From Pogonophryne albipinna (Eukaryota; Chordata; Actinopteri; Perciformes; Artedidraconidae), in the NCBI GenBank assembly GCA_028583405.1, contig CM053256.1, positions 15,096,107-15,160,106 on the forward strand: DNA of 64,000 nt. The letters run 5' to 3'. Each line of letters begins with the position of its first letter. Position 1 is the first letter of the stretch. Both the position numbers and the translations under genes were made by a program. Under the pieces are notes generated by a model that did no database searches, had not been told where the DNA came from, and was given only the letters and a program-made list of their open reading frames with translations. This document shows positions 1 to 14,606 of the stretch, piece by piece.

Positions 1-79
1 TTATATGAGAACTATTCCGGCTATTCATTTTCCAGATCTTGACGCTATCACCTCCTTAAAGGTTAATGTTTGTACTCAC

Positions 80-2662
80 TTGAGGGTCCTTGCATTGATG
101 TTTCCTCCAGGGATGGGCCTCTCGACCTCCAGCGGGTGGCGGTGGTTGTAGGAGTGAAGGAACTCACTCACGTTGTACTCGTCCATTGTTGTCGTGATGA
201 GGTGGCGGTATGTGGCGATGAGGTCATGGTTGTTCAAAATCTCAACCTGAAACATCAGGAAGACAGAGGTATTCTGTAAAAGACTTTATAATTAATAATC
301 AACATTTTTGAAGATGTTTACACTTTTGTTAACATGGTAATGGAAGCCAATAACTTACATTTCCAAACAAGTGTGAGATGAGTGTGTCAGGGAGAGTGTG
401 GGTCCATTCAGTGATCTATAGAACACATGAGAAAATAACTACATTTACATTCAGCTACATTTAGATTAGCATATTATGCATTAAATTGACATCAGGTTTA
501 AAATGTCAGAATCAGTCAAATGCAATCCAATATCTATAAATACAGGTGGTTGTATAGATTAAAGTCATACTTATTCAAGTTTATATTTATTGTCCTAATG
601 GGGACAACAGAACAGAACACACATAACAATACATCAATACATGTGTGTAGGGTTAGATAAGGTTAAGTGTCACAGTCCTAAGTGTAAGCAGAAAGTGCAT
701 ATGTGTTAGGGCATTACATCATCTGTTAATTAATGTTTTTTGCATATACAAATTTGAATCTATTGCACTCAACCCAGTACCTCAAAGAGAGGATGGTTTG
801 GGCACTCTAATCATTCCTGCCTTTCTTAAGATCTGGCAATCAAAGATGTCTGACAAGCAAGACTGCTGCTCTTGAAATAGATGTTAATCTTATTAAACAA
901 ACGATCAACCTTGAACGAAGTGATCAACACACACTGCTCACCTTGCTTGTAACAGAATCGATTAGTCCTTCAGCGCTAGGGTTAATGTTGATCAAGACTA
1001 ATCCGTCCACCATATCAGGATGATTCAGCTACACACATAAACACATATGAACGGTTAGTTTTCTACAATATTATTCACATACAGTTACTGACATGTTTTT
1101 TCAGCAGTTCTCTCATTTAGTGTTGGAGTGTGAATGACTTCACGTCATTTTACTCTTGTACTAGATCACATCCTTGATATTCACCCATGGATTAATATCA
1201 TGGATAAAATATTTATCTTCCCTGTCCAGAGTGTTTTATGGAAAGGAGAGCTGCTGAATGTATAGGTATTGTAAAGCAGTGTCACCCAATCTCTAGGATT
1301 TAACAAAAATATCTAATCAATAACTCTGTCATTGATCTGATATTCAAGTGTACACTAAGAGAAACTACAGCTTAGTGAAGATCTGTTTTGACAAGAGTAA
1401 AGATTACAATTTTAAATGTTCCAAACTATTTGTCACACTTTGTCATCTCTCTGTCTTAAGGTGAAATGGGATTAGGGGAAGAGATTTGAACTCACAGCAA
1501 ATTTAGCCAGGATGTAAGCTCCTGCTCCAACTCCCACTCCAATCACCCGAGGTAACCTGCAAACAGCAGCCAAAAGTCAAACTGAGATAAATCCTGGAGT
1601 GCTGAAAACAGTCTAACTTTTAATAAAAGGACAATTAAAAGTATCTGTTGAACTCACCCAAAGTGTTTGATGACAGCAGGAATTACTTCAGACAGCTGGT
1701 CCATTGTAGGGTAGGTATGTCTGAGGGGTCAAAGTTCACATAATAAGGGTCGGACTCAATCTGTTAACCCTAATATACTCATGTAAAGTAATGTTATTTT
1801 TACAACTTAAAAAACTGACCCAGTATGCAGAGTTTTGGCTCCCTCTTGTTGTCCTGGCGCTTCAACGTGACAAATTGGAAAATGTCTGATAATTTCCCGC
1901 ATATCCTCATGTTTGAACAGGGATTCGAAACATGACTTGTCTGCGAGAAGAAAAAACCAAAACTGCATCAAAATCCCATTGAAATGGAATAACAAATAAA
2001 AAGAAAATGAGAAAAGTAAATATACTATATCACTCAGATAAATATTTATCTAGACAAATTGAAAATGTATGCTTGGTTTAATGTAAAGATATTTAAGAAG
2101 AAGGGATATTTCTATTAATAAATGCACGCTTAAAGGTTTTACATACTGAAAGATAAGCTATTCTTTGTATTAAATACATACAATAAATAAAAATTACTTT
2201 ATAGCTTAGCTGATCTAAAACACTATATATACTTGACTTTTTTCTCCCACTTGTATATAGGTTTACAGTAGGTTTAGTGTGCGCAGGGTACACACATTAG
2301 TGAAGTAGTTTGGACTTACAGTTCAGTCCAACATCATGAAATGTCAAGATAACAGGATGGTTTGTCTTTGGAGTTCCCATCATGATGCAGTGCACCTTCC
2401 CATAGTAACTCTCTACATGTTCCTCCTAAAAAGCAAAACAATCACACAGCAGATTCGTTTTTGTAATGTGAATTAAAACCAGATGCTTTAAGCTCCATAT
2501 GTAGCCATGCAGGAAAAGATCCCTCTGATACTGAGGTAAAAGTTTTTCTCACAAGTATAACACCTGCAGCAGCGAATGGAGCAGAAAGTTTAACTTGAGC
2601 TTAATACTCACAGTGATATGGGGCTCATATACAGAGTCACACTCCATCTCCTCCAGTACCAT
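80..2662 (-). CDS. ndrg1: NDRG1-like protein, 5' part of gene (eight coding exons, continues beyond left edge)
   Basis: NDRG proteins have an alpha/beta-hydrolase fold without a working catalytic triad; NDRG1 acts in stress response, differentiation and myelin maintenance. Coding exons on the minus strand, in order: 2662-2612, 2425-2320, 1940-1820, 1720-1658, 1556-1496, 1028-942, 415-359, 246-80. All join in phase with GT-AG borders and give about 237 residues. Family signatures are visible: [76 protein letters not shown] and a late LEVERPIPG. The start chosen is [10 protein letters not shown], shorter at the N terminus than mammalian NDRG1. The exon ending at 80 stops two bases into a codon, so the C-terminal third lies outside the window. 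ptp4a3 and zfat as neighbours favour ndrg1 (human 8q24.22) over ndrg2, ndrg3 or ndrg4. Family is certain; the exact paralogue is likely. Confidence 0.88.
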
Positions 2663-3961
2663 GGCTGCTGATGCAGAGCTAAAGGAGATGCTGATGACCT
2701 GCGAAGATCTCTGATTCTCAAATTCCTCTTAAATTTGAAATCAAATGTTCTCTTTGTTTTGTTTGTCTGGAATCTTCCAGTCCAGAGCAAAAGACGATCT
2801 CAGAGCTTAATTTGTGAGACAAGCTATTTGTTTGTGCTGCTTTTTATATCCTCCGGCACTGATCTGTCCCTAAGCTTTAACTCCAAAAGGTTTTACCCGT
2901 TGCCAACCGGCCCCTTATTTTTTTAATCTGTCCTCAGGCTGCTGCAATCCAACATTGAAATCTCTGGATCTCTAAAGGGATTTAACCAGACCATCTACAC
3001 ATGGTAAAAAACAAACTTCACTGTGAAGTTTTGAAGCATCCTTAAGACAATTTAAGCAGAATATCCAGCTACAGATTATTTATTATGATCATGACATTTG
3101 TGTCTAGACAGTTATTACTTTATCTTAAAGTAATGTGTTCATATGTCCGATTAACTGAAATGTGAAAAAACAAATTATTGTTATGTCGACTCGTGAAATA
3201 ATTAAGACTGTGTTTTGTAATATGCTTGATTAGAGGTAAATAACATCAAAATCAAAGGTAAAGCTTGTTATTTTGACTGTGAAGCGTCATTTGAACACCT
3301 TCAGACAAACACTAAGTACGTCAGATGTCTAATCCCAGCGCGCCATCTGTTCCTCCTTCAGCCTCCAGCTAACTAGTACACAAACTTTATTTAATGGGTG
3401 CTCTGAAGTATGTCATTTTGCAATCTTACAGCACAAAAGATAAAATAACCATAGAGATTTCAAAAGTCTAGCCTACAGCTGTGAACATTGAGTGTTGCCA
3501 TGACGGAGGTGTGATACTGTTTGAATTTCTTCAAGCACTTTAAGATGAACATTTAGTGAGGTAAAATCATAAGTGATAAATTGTACAACTTTAACAGGAA
3601 TATTTATCCGAGTGTCGCATTGACACTTATAGTTGATAATGGAATATTTGTGTATACCTGACTTTTGTGTTTTTTTACAAAATCCCCCCAAATAATAAAA
3701 GAAAACAAAAAGTCCAGAGAAAAGTGTAAAAAAGGCACACTTTGGTTGGGAAGACAAAGTTTAAAAAGAAGAAGGAATGTGTGTGCAGCACACACACAAC
3801 ATATACAACAGCTATTATCACTGGCATACAGGATGTTCCCTAGATATATGATTTATTAAGAGATGTGACTGGTGTGTAAACTGCAGTGTGTACAGCAGGC
3901 AGCAACAACAACAGGCGGACCTGAAAGCGCCTCATTTAAGACATATTGCCCACACTGCCCA

Positions 3962-4044
<83 letters not shown>

Positions 4045-7000
4045 GTACTGAATGTTTAATCAATTTAGTGCTGGCTGAAGAGCAGAGAGTCAGCATGTAG
4101 CCTTTTAACATTCTCCTAACTATGACTAAGCTTTGCCTGCCAGCCTTTTTTACCTTGGACAACTGTCCCACATTTGAGGAATCTATTGGCATCAACATCC
4201 ACCTGTGTTTTTCGTGCTTATTTTTTGTTCTACAGTGTGTTTGAGGATTAGTGACTGCATATACAATCACCTAATCAAACTAGCACCGCCATCAATATAA
4301 ATACCCAGTAATGGCAATAGCAGTCTAATACAACAACATCATTCTTATAACTCTTAATATTTGTACACATAACAAGTCTTTCTTTCTGCACATTGAAATT
4401 CTGGTATTTATTTTTATTTTTTATTTATATACCCCAATAGTATTTCATTTGGCCAAACCCTTGCTGTTCAGTTGATGACATTCCTTGATCACATTAAGTG
4501 ACAGGACAATCCGACCAGTGTTGGGGAGGTTACAAATGTAATAGGTTACATATTACCATTAACTGTTACATGTAATGTTACTATTTTAATAACGTAATTA
4601 AAGTTCTGTTAATCAATACATTTCAATACTTTTGATTACTTTTCAAACAACTTTTAAACCGCCCAATAAAGCCAAACAGTTCTAAATAAAAAACCGTAAT
4701 CCATGCAATGTAAACCCCATAATAGTACTCAAACTGATGAATGTTAAACTTTTATTAAGATTTCTTCAATAAAACTTAACATTAAGTTGGAACAGAACCA
4801 TGGTGAATATTAACACGACACAACATGTTTTTTACTAAGGAGGAATTTATTTACTGAGATAACTCTAACAAACTTTAAAGCCATTAATTAGCCATTTCAA
4901 GCTACAATTCATCTTTAATGTAAGTTTAGAAATAGTGCCAGATTCTAGTCCATTGCAAACTCTAAGCACATTCTGCACCGTTGTGTCATTTCCACTAGAT
5001 GGGGATATAATGTCACCTTTCTGGATGCAGCTAGTCAACTGGCAGCATTGAAGAAGCTCAGATTTTCCACACACTACTTTATTTTGACACTGACAAATCT
5101 TGTTTTTTTAAATGTCATTGCTTAATATTAAAATGGCTTTGTACTTACAGATAGCTTGAATCTTAAATATAATTCGGCATACATATAATATATTTAGGAC
5201 AGTCACCTGTTTTGTTTTGAAATGCCATGTGGGTGTGTCTGTCCCAAAGCAGAATGGTTGGACGGTGAGATGGAAAAAGAGTTTTGAGATCTCAGCATAT
5301 GGTGGAGAGATCCTTGACCCACAAGTATTGATATGTTCCTCCAACATAACCTGCTGCACAGGGTAATAGAAATGCTGTATTGAGGGTGAAGTAATGTAAT
5401 GTCATGTAATGTGATGTAATTGCTTAATATTGCTTATTGTAACAGCAGGTTGCATAAGTGTCCCACATTTTTTTTATTTGAATGTTCCTTACATATAGAC
5501 ATGTAATGAAGCTGATCACAGGAGTTGTATTGTCATGCTGTCGATGGTCGTCATGGTAACCTTTTTAGGCTGCAGGTGAAAGTTCTACCTTCCAACTCTC
5601 AGCTTTCAAAACACTCTAATTATACACACAGCAGCTGCTGCCGCTTGCCACACACTTGACTGTGTGTGCATGTGTGTATGTTTGTTGTTGTTTGAGTGTG
5701 TGTGTTTGTGAGTGTGTTAGTATGTTTGTGATTTTCTCTGAACCTGTGTGTACGTGCATGTGTGCGTTCTCACGTAACCATGTTTTCCTAGGGTGTGTGC
5801 GTGTTTATGTGCAAAATCATACAGGCCCCATGCACACTTCCTTGTATAGTAGGAACGACTAAGGGTACAGTTTGTCGTGGTATTAACATGACCTAGCTAA
5901 AAAAAGAGATTGAGGTACAATAGGTGGTTTGCTGAGGAGTTTAGGCCTAAACGTTTGATCAATTAAACACATTTTAAGTCAATATATTTTAGTAAAGTAA
6001 AGATCTATTGATTCCCCCAAGAGATTCTCAACACTTGATTTGATTTAATTTACTTTAGGGGCGTGAAAAGGTCAAATTCATCCAGTTATATAAGTGAAAA
6101 AGCAATGTAAAGTTTCTTTCCTTTCTTTATAATAAGCTCTTGGGGTTCATTGCTATACAGTTTACTGGTCTTAGTCCTTAGGTTGGGAACCACTGCTTTA
6201 AATAACACATACCATATTGTATTGCTTTTTATTATTATTTGTATGCCTTGCATCATATTCTTTAGATAAAACCATTTTGCAACACATGAAAGACCCCTCC
6301 ACTTCAACGGCAACCTACTGCAGTCACTGTAAACCAATACACTGATCGTTGTTTCCTCAAGTAATCTAGTTGAACTCTAAAATATTAGCATGGCTCAAAC
6401 AGGAAGACCCGTAAATATCGTTTGATCCAACACAGCATACTGTTGCTTCTCCACCATCCACAGCTGGCCAATGAGGGGCTTCGCTTTTCCAGCATAGTAA
6501 TGCTACTGCTGCAACGTGACATGGCCTAAATATAAGTATAAACCTGAAAGCAGTTATTGTGCTGTTGTGTGCTGTTTAGATATCATACAAATGTACTATG
6601 GCAGCTAAGAGTTTAAAAAAGAACTATGCCATACTTCCTTTTGATATCCTGTTTCCTCTTAGTTGCCCTGGGGATTACATAGTATTTCACACTGGTGCAG
6701 GAGTAGTGTGCCTGAGGGACAGTATTACCAACTAGTCCAAATGAGTGGATGCACTGTGTAATCGTATACATCATCAACAACATGTTGAATCAGCGCAAAT
6801 GTGCACCAGATGTAGTAGGGGTTGTAAATACTGAGTGATTGAATGCAATATAACTGAAGTACTGCAATTAGATACACATTTATAGTACTTATACTTAATA
6901 GTAACTTGTGAGGGATATTCATTTTAGTTTTTGTGTTTGTATCTGATTACGATAAGGAATAAGTGTTATTCCAAATAAAGTATTTTAAAACCTTGTTGAA

Positions 7001-10000
7001 TGAGATGTATAATTGATGGTCCCAAAGCTAAACATGGCAGTGTTTCTGAGCTCATTAACATTTCATTTTGTACAGATACTTACAGTGACATTACAAACAT
7101 ACGATGAGCTTATAGAATATGATGCATTATTTTTTTATTAAACTACCCAACTTTACATAAGGTAGTTAAATAAGCTCTACCTTGAATATCTCCAGCAGTA
7201 AAATACAACATACCCAATAATGCAGCCGTAATATAAATTCCAAACCATCATAATAGTAAAACAATATTTGTTGCATGATGAAGTATACTGAGATTTGCTG
7301 ATAATATTTCACTCGGACTTAAGTATTTTTTGGAGCGCAAGACTTATACTAGTGGAGTATTTTCGCAGTGTGGTATAAGTACATTCACTTAAGTAAAGGA
7401 TCTAAATACTTATTTCATCACTGTAGTAACCCATAGACAAACCGGTCAGCTACACTACGGTTATATCAGAGGCAGACACTTTATTTTTACATGAGGCTAT
7501 GTTTGTACTCATCATCAGACACAAATACAACAAAGGGTGAGACAAGATGTAGCTAAGACAGATTAGAGCGCTTCTTCTAGGTTTAAATAGCACCAAGCAT
7601 TACCTAAGGCCAAGACGATCTTTCCAGGTAAAACAACAGGTAAACATTACTCAAAAAGAATGAGGAATAAATAAATAAGATGTGCACAACAACCAGTGGT
7701 GTTAAATCAATTGAAATATGCATTGTTGATTTTTGGCAAGAGCAATTGGTTATGCTTTTATCAAAACTGTAATATTTCTCTCTCACACACACAGACACAC
7801 ACAGATATGAAATGAAGACTATGTTTGGCTTATGAACCTTGGTCCTAATTAAGCCGTGCTATCACAGACGCCTTGAATGAATAGTTGATACACTTAAAGG
7901 TTTTATATCTGAAATCAAGGTAATAAATTGCACTATTCATAGTTGCTGCTTAAGTCTAAAGGGGACAGGAGAACCTGAGATTAATGACTCATCATTACCA
8001 TGATGGTCATACAGTGTTTGGCTTATTGAAACAAAGCTTTGAAATTTCCTTGACATTTTGCTGAAGCTGTGGTGAAAGCATTCTGAAGTCTTTGCAGATC
8101 AGCCTGTTGCTTTCATGACGCAACAGCAGGCGCCCAAAGTGTACTTTAGGCTCCATCAAAAGCACAAGACTGCTGAGGGTTTGACCTACAGGGTGTCAGC
8201 TCACATTACCAGAAACCATTGCAGCAACCCTATTTGGGCCAGTGCAATGCTGTCTGTAGTATCAAAACAGATGGGTCCACTGGAACTGTTCCTCAGAGGA
8301 AGAGGATTTACAACAAGTAGGCGAATATCATATATTTTAATCAAAAGTTCAAATCTAATTATTTAGTTGCAAAACATTTTGACCAATTTGGATGCGTTTT
8401 AGGATCTGAGGCACAGATGGTGCTGAACAAAAGTCTTGGCCCACAGTTCAAAACACATGAAAAATCAACAGCCGTTTTAACAGTGATTCTCCACATACTG
8501 TAGTCGAAGAAATTATTTTAGTTTTTTGCACTTCAAGTGTTTTCTTTTTCAAGATGTGCCATTGCAGCTTACTAAACATAAGACACAGGCAATTTGTTAG
8601 TATGTTCTAGAGAATCATTTCTGCACACATCCTTAAGATAAACTGTTTTACTGTGACATATGTTTGTTAACGCAGTACATCATATCTTTAAAAGCATACG
8701 TACATATGCAGCTGAAATTAACTAGCATACATTTCTTTTACAATAAATGGTGTACACATAACATATCGCTAAACATAATGGAAATAATGTTGATAATACA
8801 CATATATGTTGGCAGATGTTAGGCCTTGTGGATTTTACTATCAGTTCATCAGGCGGAGAGAGAGGAGACGACATGCAGCAAAAGGGTCGAACGTTGACCG
8901 GACCCCGGCCGCTTAGTTCATGAAAATATTTGACAACATAACTGTCACATTATCTATAAATATTCAAACGTTCCACATACATTACAGGACATCTCTAAAG
9001 CCCAGCTAAGATTGGTCCATACAGTACTTACTCATCACTTGTTTTATACTAAGAGTATTTTTTGTTTTGTCAGTCATGTCAATGTCCTAACTTGGATCTG
9101 TCAATCAGGTGATGTTAGAAGTCTATCTAAATGAGTGGTGGTCTAAAGCCACATGACACATCGTCTCACTTTGAAGGTTTTGTTCACCCTGACCCCTCCG
9201 GACCCCTCCCCCATGTTCCTGTTTTTTTTTACTTTGTTTACAGACATACTGATGTCACCTGGGCTTTATATGGTGTAAAACAAATGTACATTGTGTGAAG
9301 GAGCAGTGTTCACCTCTACTCTATGTTTAGATGTTGTTGGCAGTCAAAGGCAAAGCAGTGTCCTATGTGTTTCCATCTTGTTTCTCTCCTCTAGCCCTTT
9401 TTATCTGTATGACTCCCACATTAGGTTGAACCTGCTGATCACCACCTGTGGCTTTATTTACACTGATTATCCAAAACAAATACAGGTAACAGGACACTAT
9501 AAGGAAAATAGGAAATGTTATAAGAGCACAGAAAATTACCAAAGCTTTAAGCAACACACATGATCCTGAACATTCAAATGTGATAAACTGGAATGTTTTC
9601 AAATAGTGCATCAGCTAATTTGAGCTACTAAGAGTTGTTTTTTAAAGCCCCATGTGCGGTTTAACAGTCATGTCTCTACTCAAAGTGATTGATAGTGAGG
9701 TGAGGCCCCCGACTTGTTCTGCTTTAAGAAGTCTGAGCGTATGACTGCCTTGTGACTGCCTGCATTCACATATCTATACTGCAAGCCTGTAAACAAATCT
9801 GATTACATGTATCCTTAAAAATATTTGAAAAAACCCAAAGCTTCCTGGAACCCTGCCTTAATGGACTTCGGTATGAAAAATCAGGAACTGAATGAAAAAC
9901 TGTTCGCCTTTTTCATTCAGTTTTTTGGACCAACACTCTGTGTGGTGCATTGTGGCAACAACACAGTTGCTTGACACATGAACACAAACAAACTTGAGAC

Positions 10001-10080
10001 TATTGTCATTTAAGGGGAAAGTTAATTCCATGAACTTGTCCAATCTGTCTGGTAGCTCCAAAGACTGTCTATTTTTAGTT
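2663..10080. other. Intergenic region between ndrg1 and ptp4a3
   Basis: The divergent interval between the ndrg1 start and the ptp4a3 5' exons has no exon chain I can support. It holds a (CA)n microsatellite at 3964-4042 and AT-rich stretches resembling teleost dispersed repeats. Near 4517-4640 there is a repeat rich in 'gttac' motifs. Near 7340-7425 there is a 'cacttaagtaaaggatctaaatac' type repeat end. Near 8850-8920 is a fragment containing 'gagacgacatgcagcaaaag'. Short open frames here, all under 125 codons, show no family resemblance. Confidence 0.55.
3964..4042. repeat. (CA)n microsatellite
   Basis: Uninterrupted CA dinucleotide run of about 79 bp in the ndrg1-ptp4a3 intergenic region. 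The cysteine-valine and threonine-histidine reading frames across it are artefacts of the repeat. Confidence 0.97.
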
Positions 10081-10350
10081 GGTAGAGGGAGGGGAAAGGG
10101 GGGAGAGAGGGAGGAAAGGAAAACAAGAGAAGGTACAGACAGACGTGTCATAGCAAAAAACAACTTGTTCTTATCTTGTAAGATAAACATGATCTGATCT
10201 GTATTTATTTTGTCACTGTGCATTATACTGTATGTGAGACCAAATACTGGTCAGCCTATAGGAAGGATGAGGAGAGGAGAGGAGAAGAGAAGAGGGGGGG
10301 ACAGCACCCCTTCTTTACCCTGGTAGAGGGGAGGGGAAATGAGTGGAGTG

Positions 10351-10381
<31 letters not shown>

Positions 10382-10390
10382 GGGAGTGAG
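10081..10390. repeat. Purine-rich (GA/GGA) tract upstream of the ptp4a3 5' exons
   Basis: Two blocks are almost purely purine on the plus strand: about 10081-10135 (ggagggg, gggagag) and about 10262-10390 (ggagagg, gaggagg). They lie just before the probable ptp4a3 first exon. Such homopurine tracts are common in vertebrate promoter regions and can adopt triplex (H-DNA) structure; that role is inference here. Confidence 0.6.
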
Positions 10391-10499
10391 CCTCTTCTCC
10401 GCTCCCTCTAAGAGCATTAACTGTAGAGTGTTCTGCTAGTGACAGGGCTGTCAGGGTCATATGGCTGCTCAGCCTGATTAGACCAGCTCACAGCAGATC

Positions 10500-10779
10500 C
10501 TCCACACAGCCCACTGCTACAGCAAGGTATAGAGCACAGCACAGACGGCACAGCAGCAGCTATATGAGGCCAGGGTTTGCTGAGAGAGGAGGATAGTTTG
10601 CTGTTATACAGGAGAAGAGCAACAGGTTGTTGCTCACAGACTTCATTTTATGGTGGCTGAATACCAGACATTTCAAGTTCTAGAGGTGGAAAAAGACTAA
10701 AAGCAGGTGGACTCCACTGTGGCAAAGAGGCCCAAGAACTGCGTTTTAGCCTGTGGTTGGAAATGACATTGAAAAGCAG
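10500..10779 (+). other. ptp4a3: Candidate non-coding first exon of ptp4a3
   Basis: A GC-richer stretch ends in a good splice donor, aaaagcag|gtaagg, with the last exon base at 10779. A second candidate 5'UTR exon at 11206-11258 has acceptor ttctgcag and donor ctgag|gtaag. PRL genes have several 5'UTR exons, so both fit, but the transcription start cannot be placed from sequence alone and the left limit is a guess. Confidence 0.3.
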
Positions 10780-12608
10780 GTAAGGACAAGATTTTGCATT
10801 TGTTTTAGTTGTTGTCATGTTGATAAAAGGTATTTGGGAAATGTTCCTGATGCTGTCACACAGCCAAACAGATGTTTGGTGCAACAGGTTTGTCAACGTT
10901 TGCAATGGCAATAACTTGATGTGACACATTTAGATACTGTACAGCTATAAAGAAATTCCATTGAAATGTATTTCTACAGTAAAGTTTCAAAAGAAAGCTA
11001 TCAAGCTAATCACAGTTCTTCACTGGAACAGGGAAGACATGGCTATACTGCAGACTGTTGCTATCATTAAACTGTGGTGTGTCATATAATCAGCTGCTGG
11101 TATAGATACAGCTATAAATACAGCTACAGATATTCAGTGTCTAGGCAGTCCACTGGTTGCATGTCAGCGCTCTCACTGTTGTAGTGCTGCTGCTTGCTTC
11201 TGCAGGACTAACTCTGGTTGGTGGATTTTACTGTTTAGAGGCCAAGCTGTCCACTGAGGTAAGAAGGAAGGCTGTGTACTGTTGCAGAAACAACTCAAAT
11301 GTAGGCATTGATAACATTTCTTTTACAGAATGACTTGTGAATGGACCTTCAGCAGCAAAAATGGTGTCTTTATTTGTAAAGAGGCAGAGGTGAATACACT
11401 CTAACAGGATTTATCCTATTTTGAGGCTACTACCTGCCTGTCTTGTTGTTGTCTTTACTACTAACCTTGCTCTGTGTCAGTCAGCCTCACATTGCACGTA
11501 CTGTAGAGAAGCTTGGCAACCTAACGTGGCTCTAAAATGATATTGAGATCCATTTTTAACTTCTTTGGGCCCTGACCTAGCCTGCACAGGCAGGTCAGTT
11601 GGCAAGCTAGACAGCCATCACGGGACACACCTGCTTTTAGAAACCAAACTGCGCTCTAAGATAAGAGGGAAGATCGGCTGTACAGTTTTCATTGGAATTA
11701 CTGCTACCGTCATTTAAATGATGCTCCTTTATGCTTTCATATAATGTTTTGATCTTGGGTCACTGCTAAAAAACACACATGGCAACTCCGTTAAAGTCAA
11801 AACAAACTTTTTAAAAAATAAAACAAATGTCCTGTCTTCACATCGACTGCATGGAAAAAATGGTCCTCTGCTCTAACCTGATTAGTGGTAACAGAGGATA
11901 AATCCTAATTATAGATGGTCAACAACCGGGAATAGACTGCACTCTTCTGGTAGAGTCAGTGAGTAAGTCGGCATGTGATTATTAAGCGTGTGTGTGTACG
12001 TGGGTATTGTCAAAGCTAGGATGAAGAGGTGATGACGGATTACCCAGAGTACCTCTGGACTTTCCCTTGTTGTTTGTCTGAATGTTGGAGTGAGAGATAA
12101 TCAACACTTGTTTTCCACACAAATTACTTCCAAAACAAGGCAGAATCAAGACTTAGTAGCAAATATCAGTCTTGAATTTGCATAGGCTAGTGGCCCTGGT
12201 ATTGGCAGCATTTTACTTAATATTTTTTATTTTAAATCATTACAAAGACAAACCAATTTCACAAGTAAGATTATAGATAGGCACACTTTATGCAGAATGT
12301 TTATATTTTTAGTATATTACAAACACTTAGGTGTGTTAGTTAATTGGCAAGAGATTTAGAATATGTTTGAATACACATATTCATGTGTGTGTTTGATTGT
12401 GTATCTATGTACATCAGTTGCCTTTCTTTGGCCCTTCACATTACAGAAGAGGGCTATCATAAGTATATTTTGCCTTACAGAATCAGCTGATTTTACAGAT
12501 ACTGTGATTGGAACACTGGAACAAAAATGTATAATTTCTTCTTATTTTCATTACTGTTTTCTGGAGTTGCTTATTTAAAGAGTAATATTTCATTTGTATG
12601 TTTTGTAG

Positions 12609-13069
12609 AATCGCTGGTTGATGGAGTTTGTGCGGGGGAGTGGTGACTACTGCCACGCTCAACACCATTAAGGGCTACTTGGGATGAAGCTACAGCATGC
12701 AGTCCTGCGGCCCTGAAACCTGAAAGACCATTGCTCTCTGAAGCAGCCAGCTAATGGGGTAATACGTGGAGCCTCAACACTGGAAGCTTACCGGAGAGAA
12801 AAAGAGAGCGACTGAAAGACACAGAGAGAAGGACTGAAGTGACGATCTGTGAAATTAAAACAACGAAAGTTGACACGCCGTGCTTCCTGAACTATAGGAC
12901 ACAGTCAACTGATGGACTAAAACTGTACAACAGGACATCGGAATTGGGAAAATACCTTAAAGGCTATAAACAATCTCCCAACAGGAAGTTCAACCAGAGA
13001 CAGGAGGTCACCTGGTGACCTGCTATAAGTTGAACTCACAGCAGCTACCTGCTGCAGCTCCAGCTGAAG
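12609..13069 (+). other. ptp4a3: Candidate 5'UTR exon of ptp4a3 with short uORFs
   Basis: The stretch is bounded by an acceptor (ttttgtag, last base 12608) and a donor (gctgaag|gtaagg, last exon base 13069). It contains a 16-codon uORF at 12621-12671 (MEFVRGSGDYCHAQHH, stop TAA) and at least two further short ATG-initiated frames. It would splice to the coding exon whose acceptor is at 14421-14422. uORF-mediated, magnesium-sensitive translational control has been reported for mammalian PTP4A1 and PTP4A2; whether this gene does the same is inference. Exon status is predicted from splice signals only. Confidence 0.45.
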
Positions 13070-14459
13070 GTAAGGGCCGTCTGCTCATCAGAGCTGGACT
13101 AAATCTAGTTATGCACCAGCACTTCCTAACTCCTGCTCCCCATTGACTTGTTATGGCTTGGTTATAGGATTCTATTGCAGCTTTTTAGTTGTGTCAATGT
13201 AAGCTTAAATCAGCCTTTGGCTTGCCTTTGCAGTAGGGGTGTAATATTTATTTACAATAATGTTTTAATTTCGAAATCCTTAAATCGAAAAACATCCTTC
13301 ATTTTTTGTGCTGGTTAATGTTTTTTAAAGAAGTTGTAGAACAGTCTGAACACAGGAGACATTTCCTTATTTGAAAATAATGCAATAACAAAGCACATGC
13401 CATATTTATAGTGAAGAATTCCTGTACTATACATGCTATACAGATTTATGAGTACACAGTATTTCCTAAAGTCATAAATCACTCTTTCATTTTATGGTGG
13501 GAATTTGTTCAGGTTAAAACTCAGGCTGTGTTCTAAATCCAATACTAAGTTACTGCATACAAACATACTGCATACTAACTTACTGCATACTACATACTTC
13601 ATGTGTCAACTGTTTATTCAATTAAAAAGTGTGCCATTACTAGCAGACTGTTCACACTGAAGGTAACTCAAATGATACAGTGTGGTCTCTGCATCACATG
13701 ACTCTATCAATCAAGATATTACCAGTCCGTGCTGTTTAGTATACATTATTTGTTTGTATCCACATGACTTCTTCAAGTGCATTTTATGTTTTTTATATTA
13801 TTTTAATTTGTCGCACCATAACACATGTGACCAAAGCCAGAGGGAGATTTTATTCAAGTGCAGTCGGTACCCACCCACACAGTTTTTAGATTAGGTATAA
13901 TCAAGCGTAATTCGTTCTTCTTTGAAAAATGTTGTCTCTTATGGAGAAGTGCTTGATTTAAGTGTATTTTGGAAGAAAGGACTTTTATTGTGTGACCTTG
14001 TGATAGGTCTTGAGATGTCTCAAGACAGTAACAGTTTCAGTAATGCTGTCTGGAGGAGTAAAGCTGGGCCTTTTTTCACAGCGGACGTTTTGGCTTGTCA
14101 TGGTAGGAAAAGGGACAGGTGTTAGCACTAGCAATAGCTCTGTTCTATTCAAGTGTTAGCCACGACAGTGTGACAGTGATCCCACATTCAGAATAATAAC
14201 TAAAGCAGCCTAATACAAATCAGCAATCTTATATTTTCCTCATTTAAACCTGTGCTTTCCTCACTGTGACCTGTCAAAATGTCTGCCATGAAAAAGGCCT
14301 TTGAGGTAACTTGAGAAATATAGTTGAAGCTCTTCAAAACTTTATGAGCATTTTAATATGGTGTCATTTTGTTGACATTGTGTGCCATCGTAAGATAAAT
14401 TCAGTACATTTTTCCCTGACAGAGGACGTTCTAGGACATTAAAGGTCACGGCTGCCAAC

Positions 14460-14564
14460 ATGAACCGCCCTGCTCCAGTGGAACTGTGCCACAAGAACAT
14501 GAGATTCCTCATCACACACAACCCTACTGACAGCACGCTCACCTCCTTTATAGAGGTGAGAAAC

Positions 14565-14606
<42 letters not shown>

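Noticed and set aside
9858..10223. 121-codon minus-strand frame upstream of ptp4a3
   Set aside because: No family resemblance, no splice partners, and it overlaps the purine-rich tract; treated as chance.
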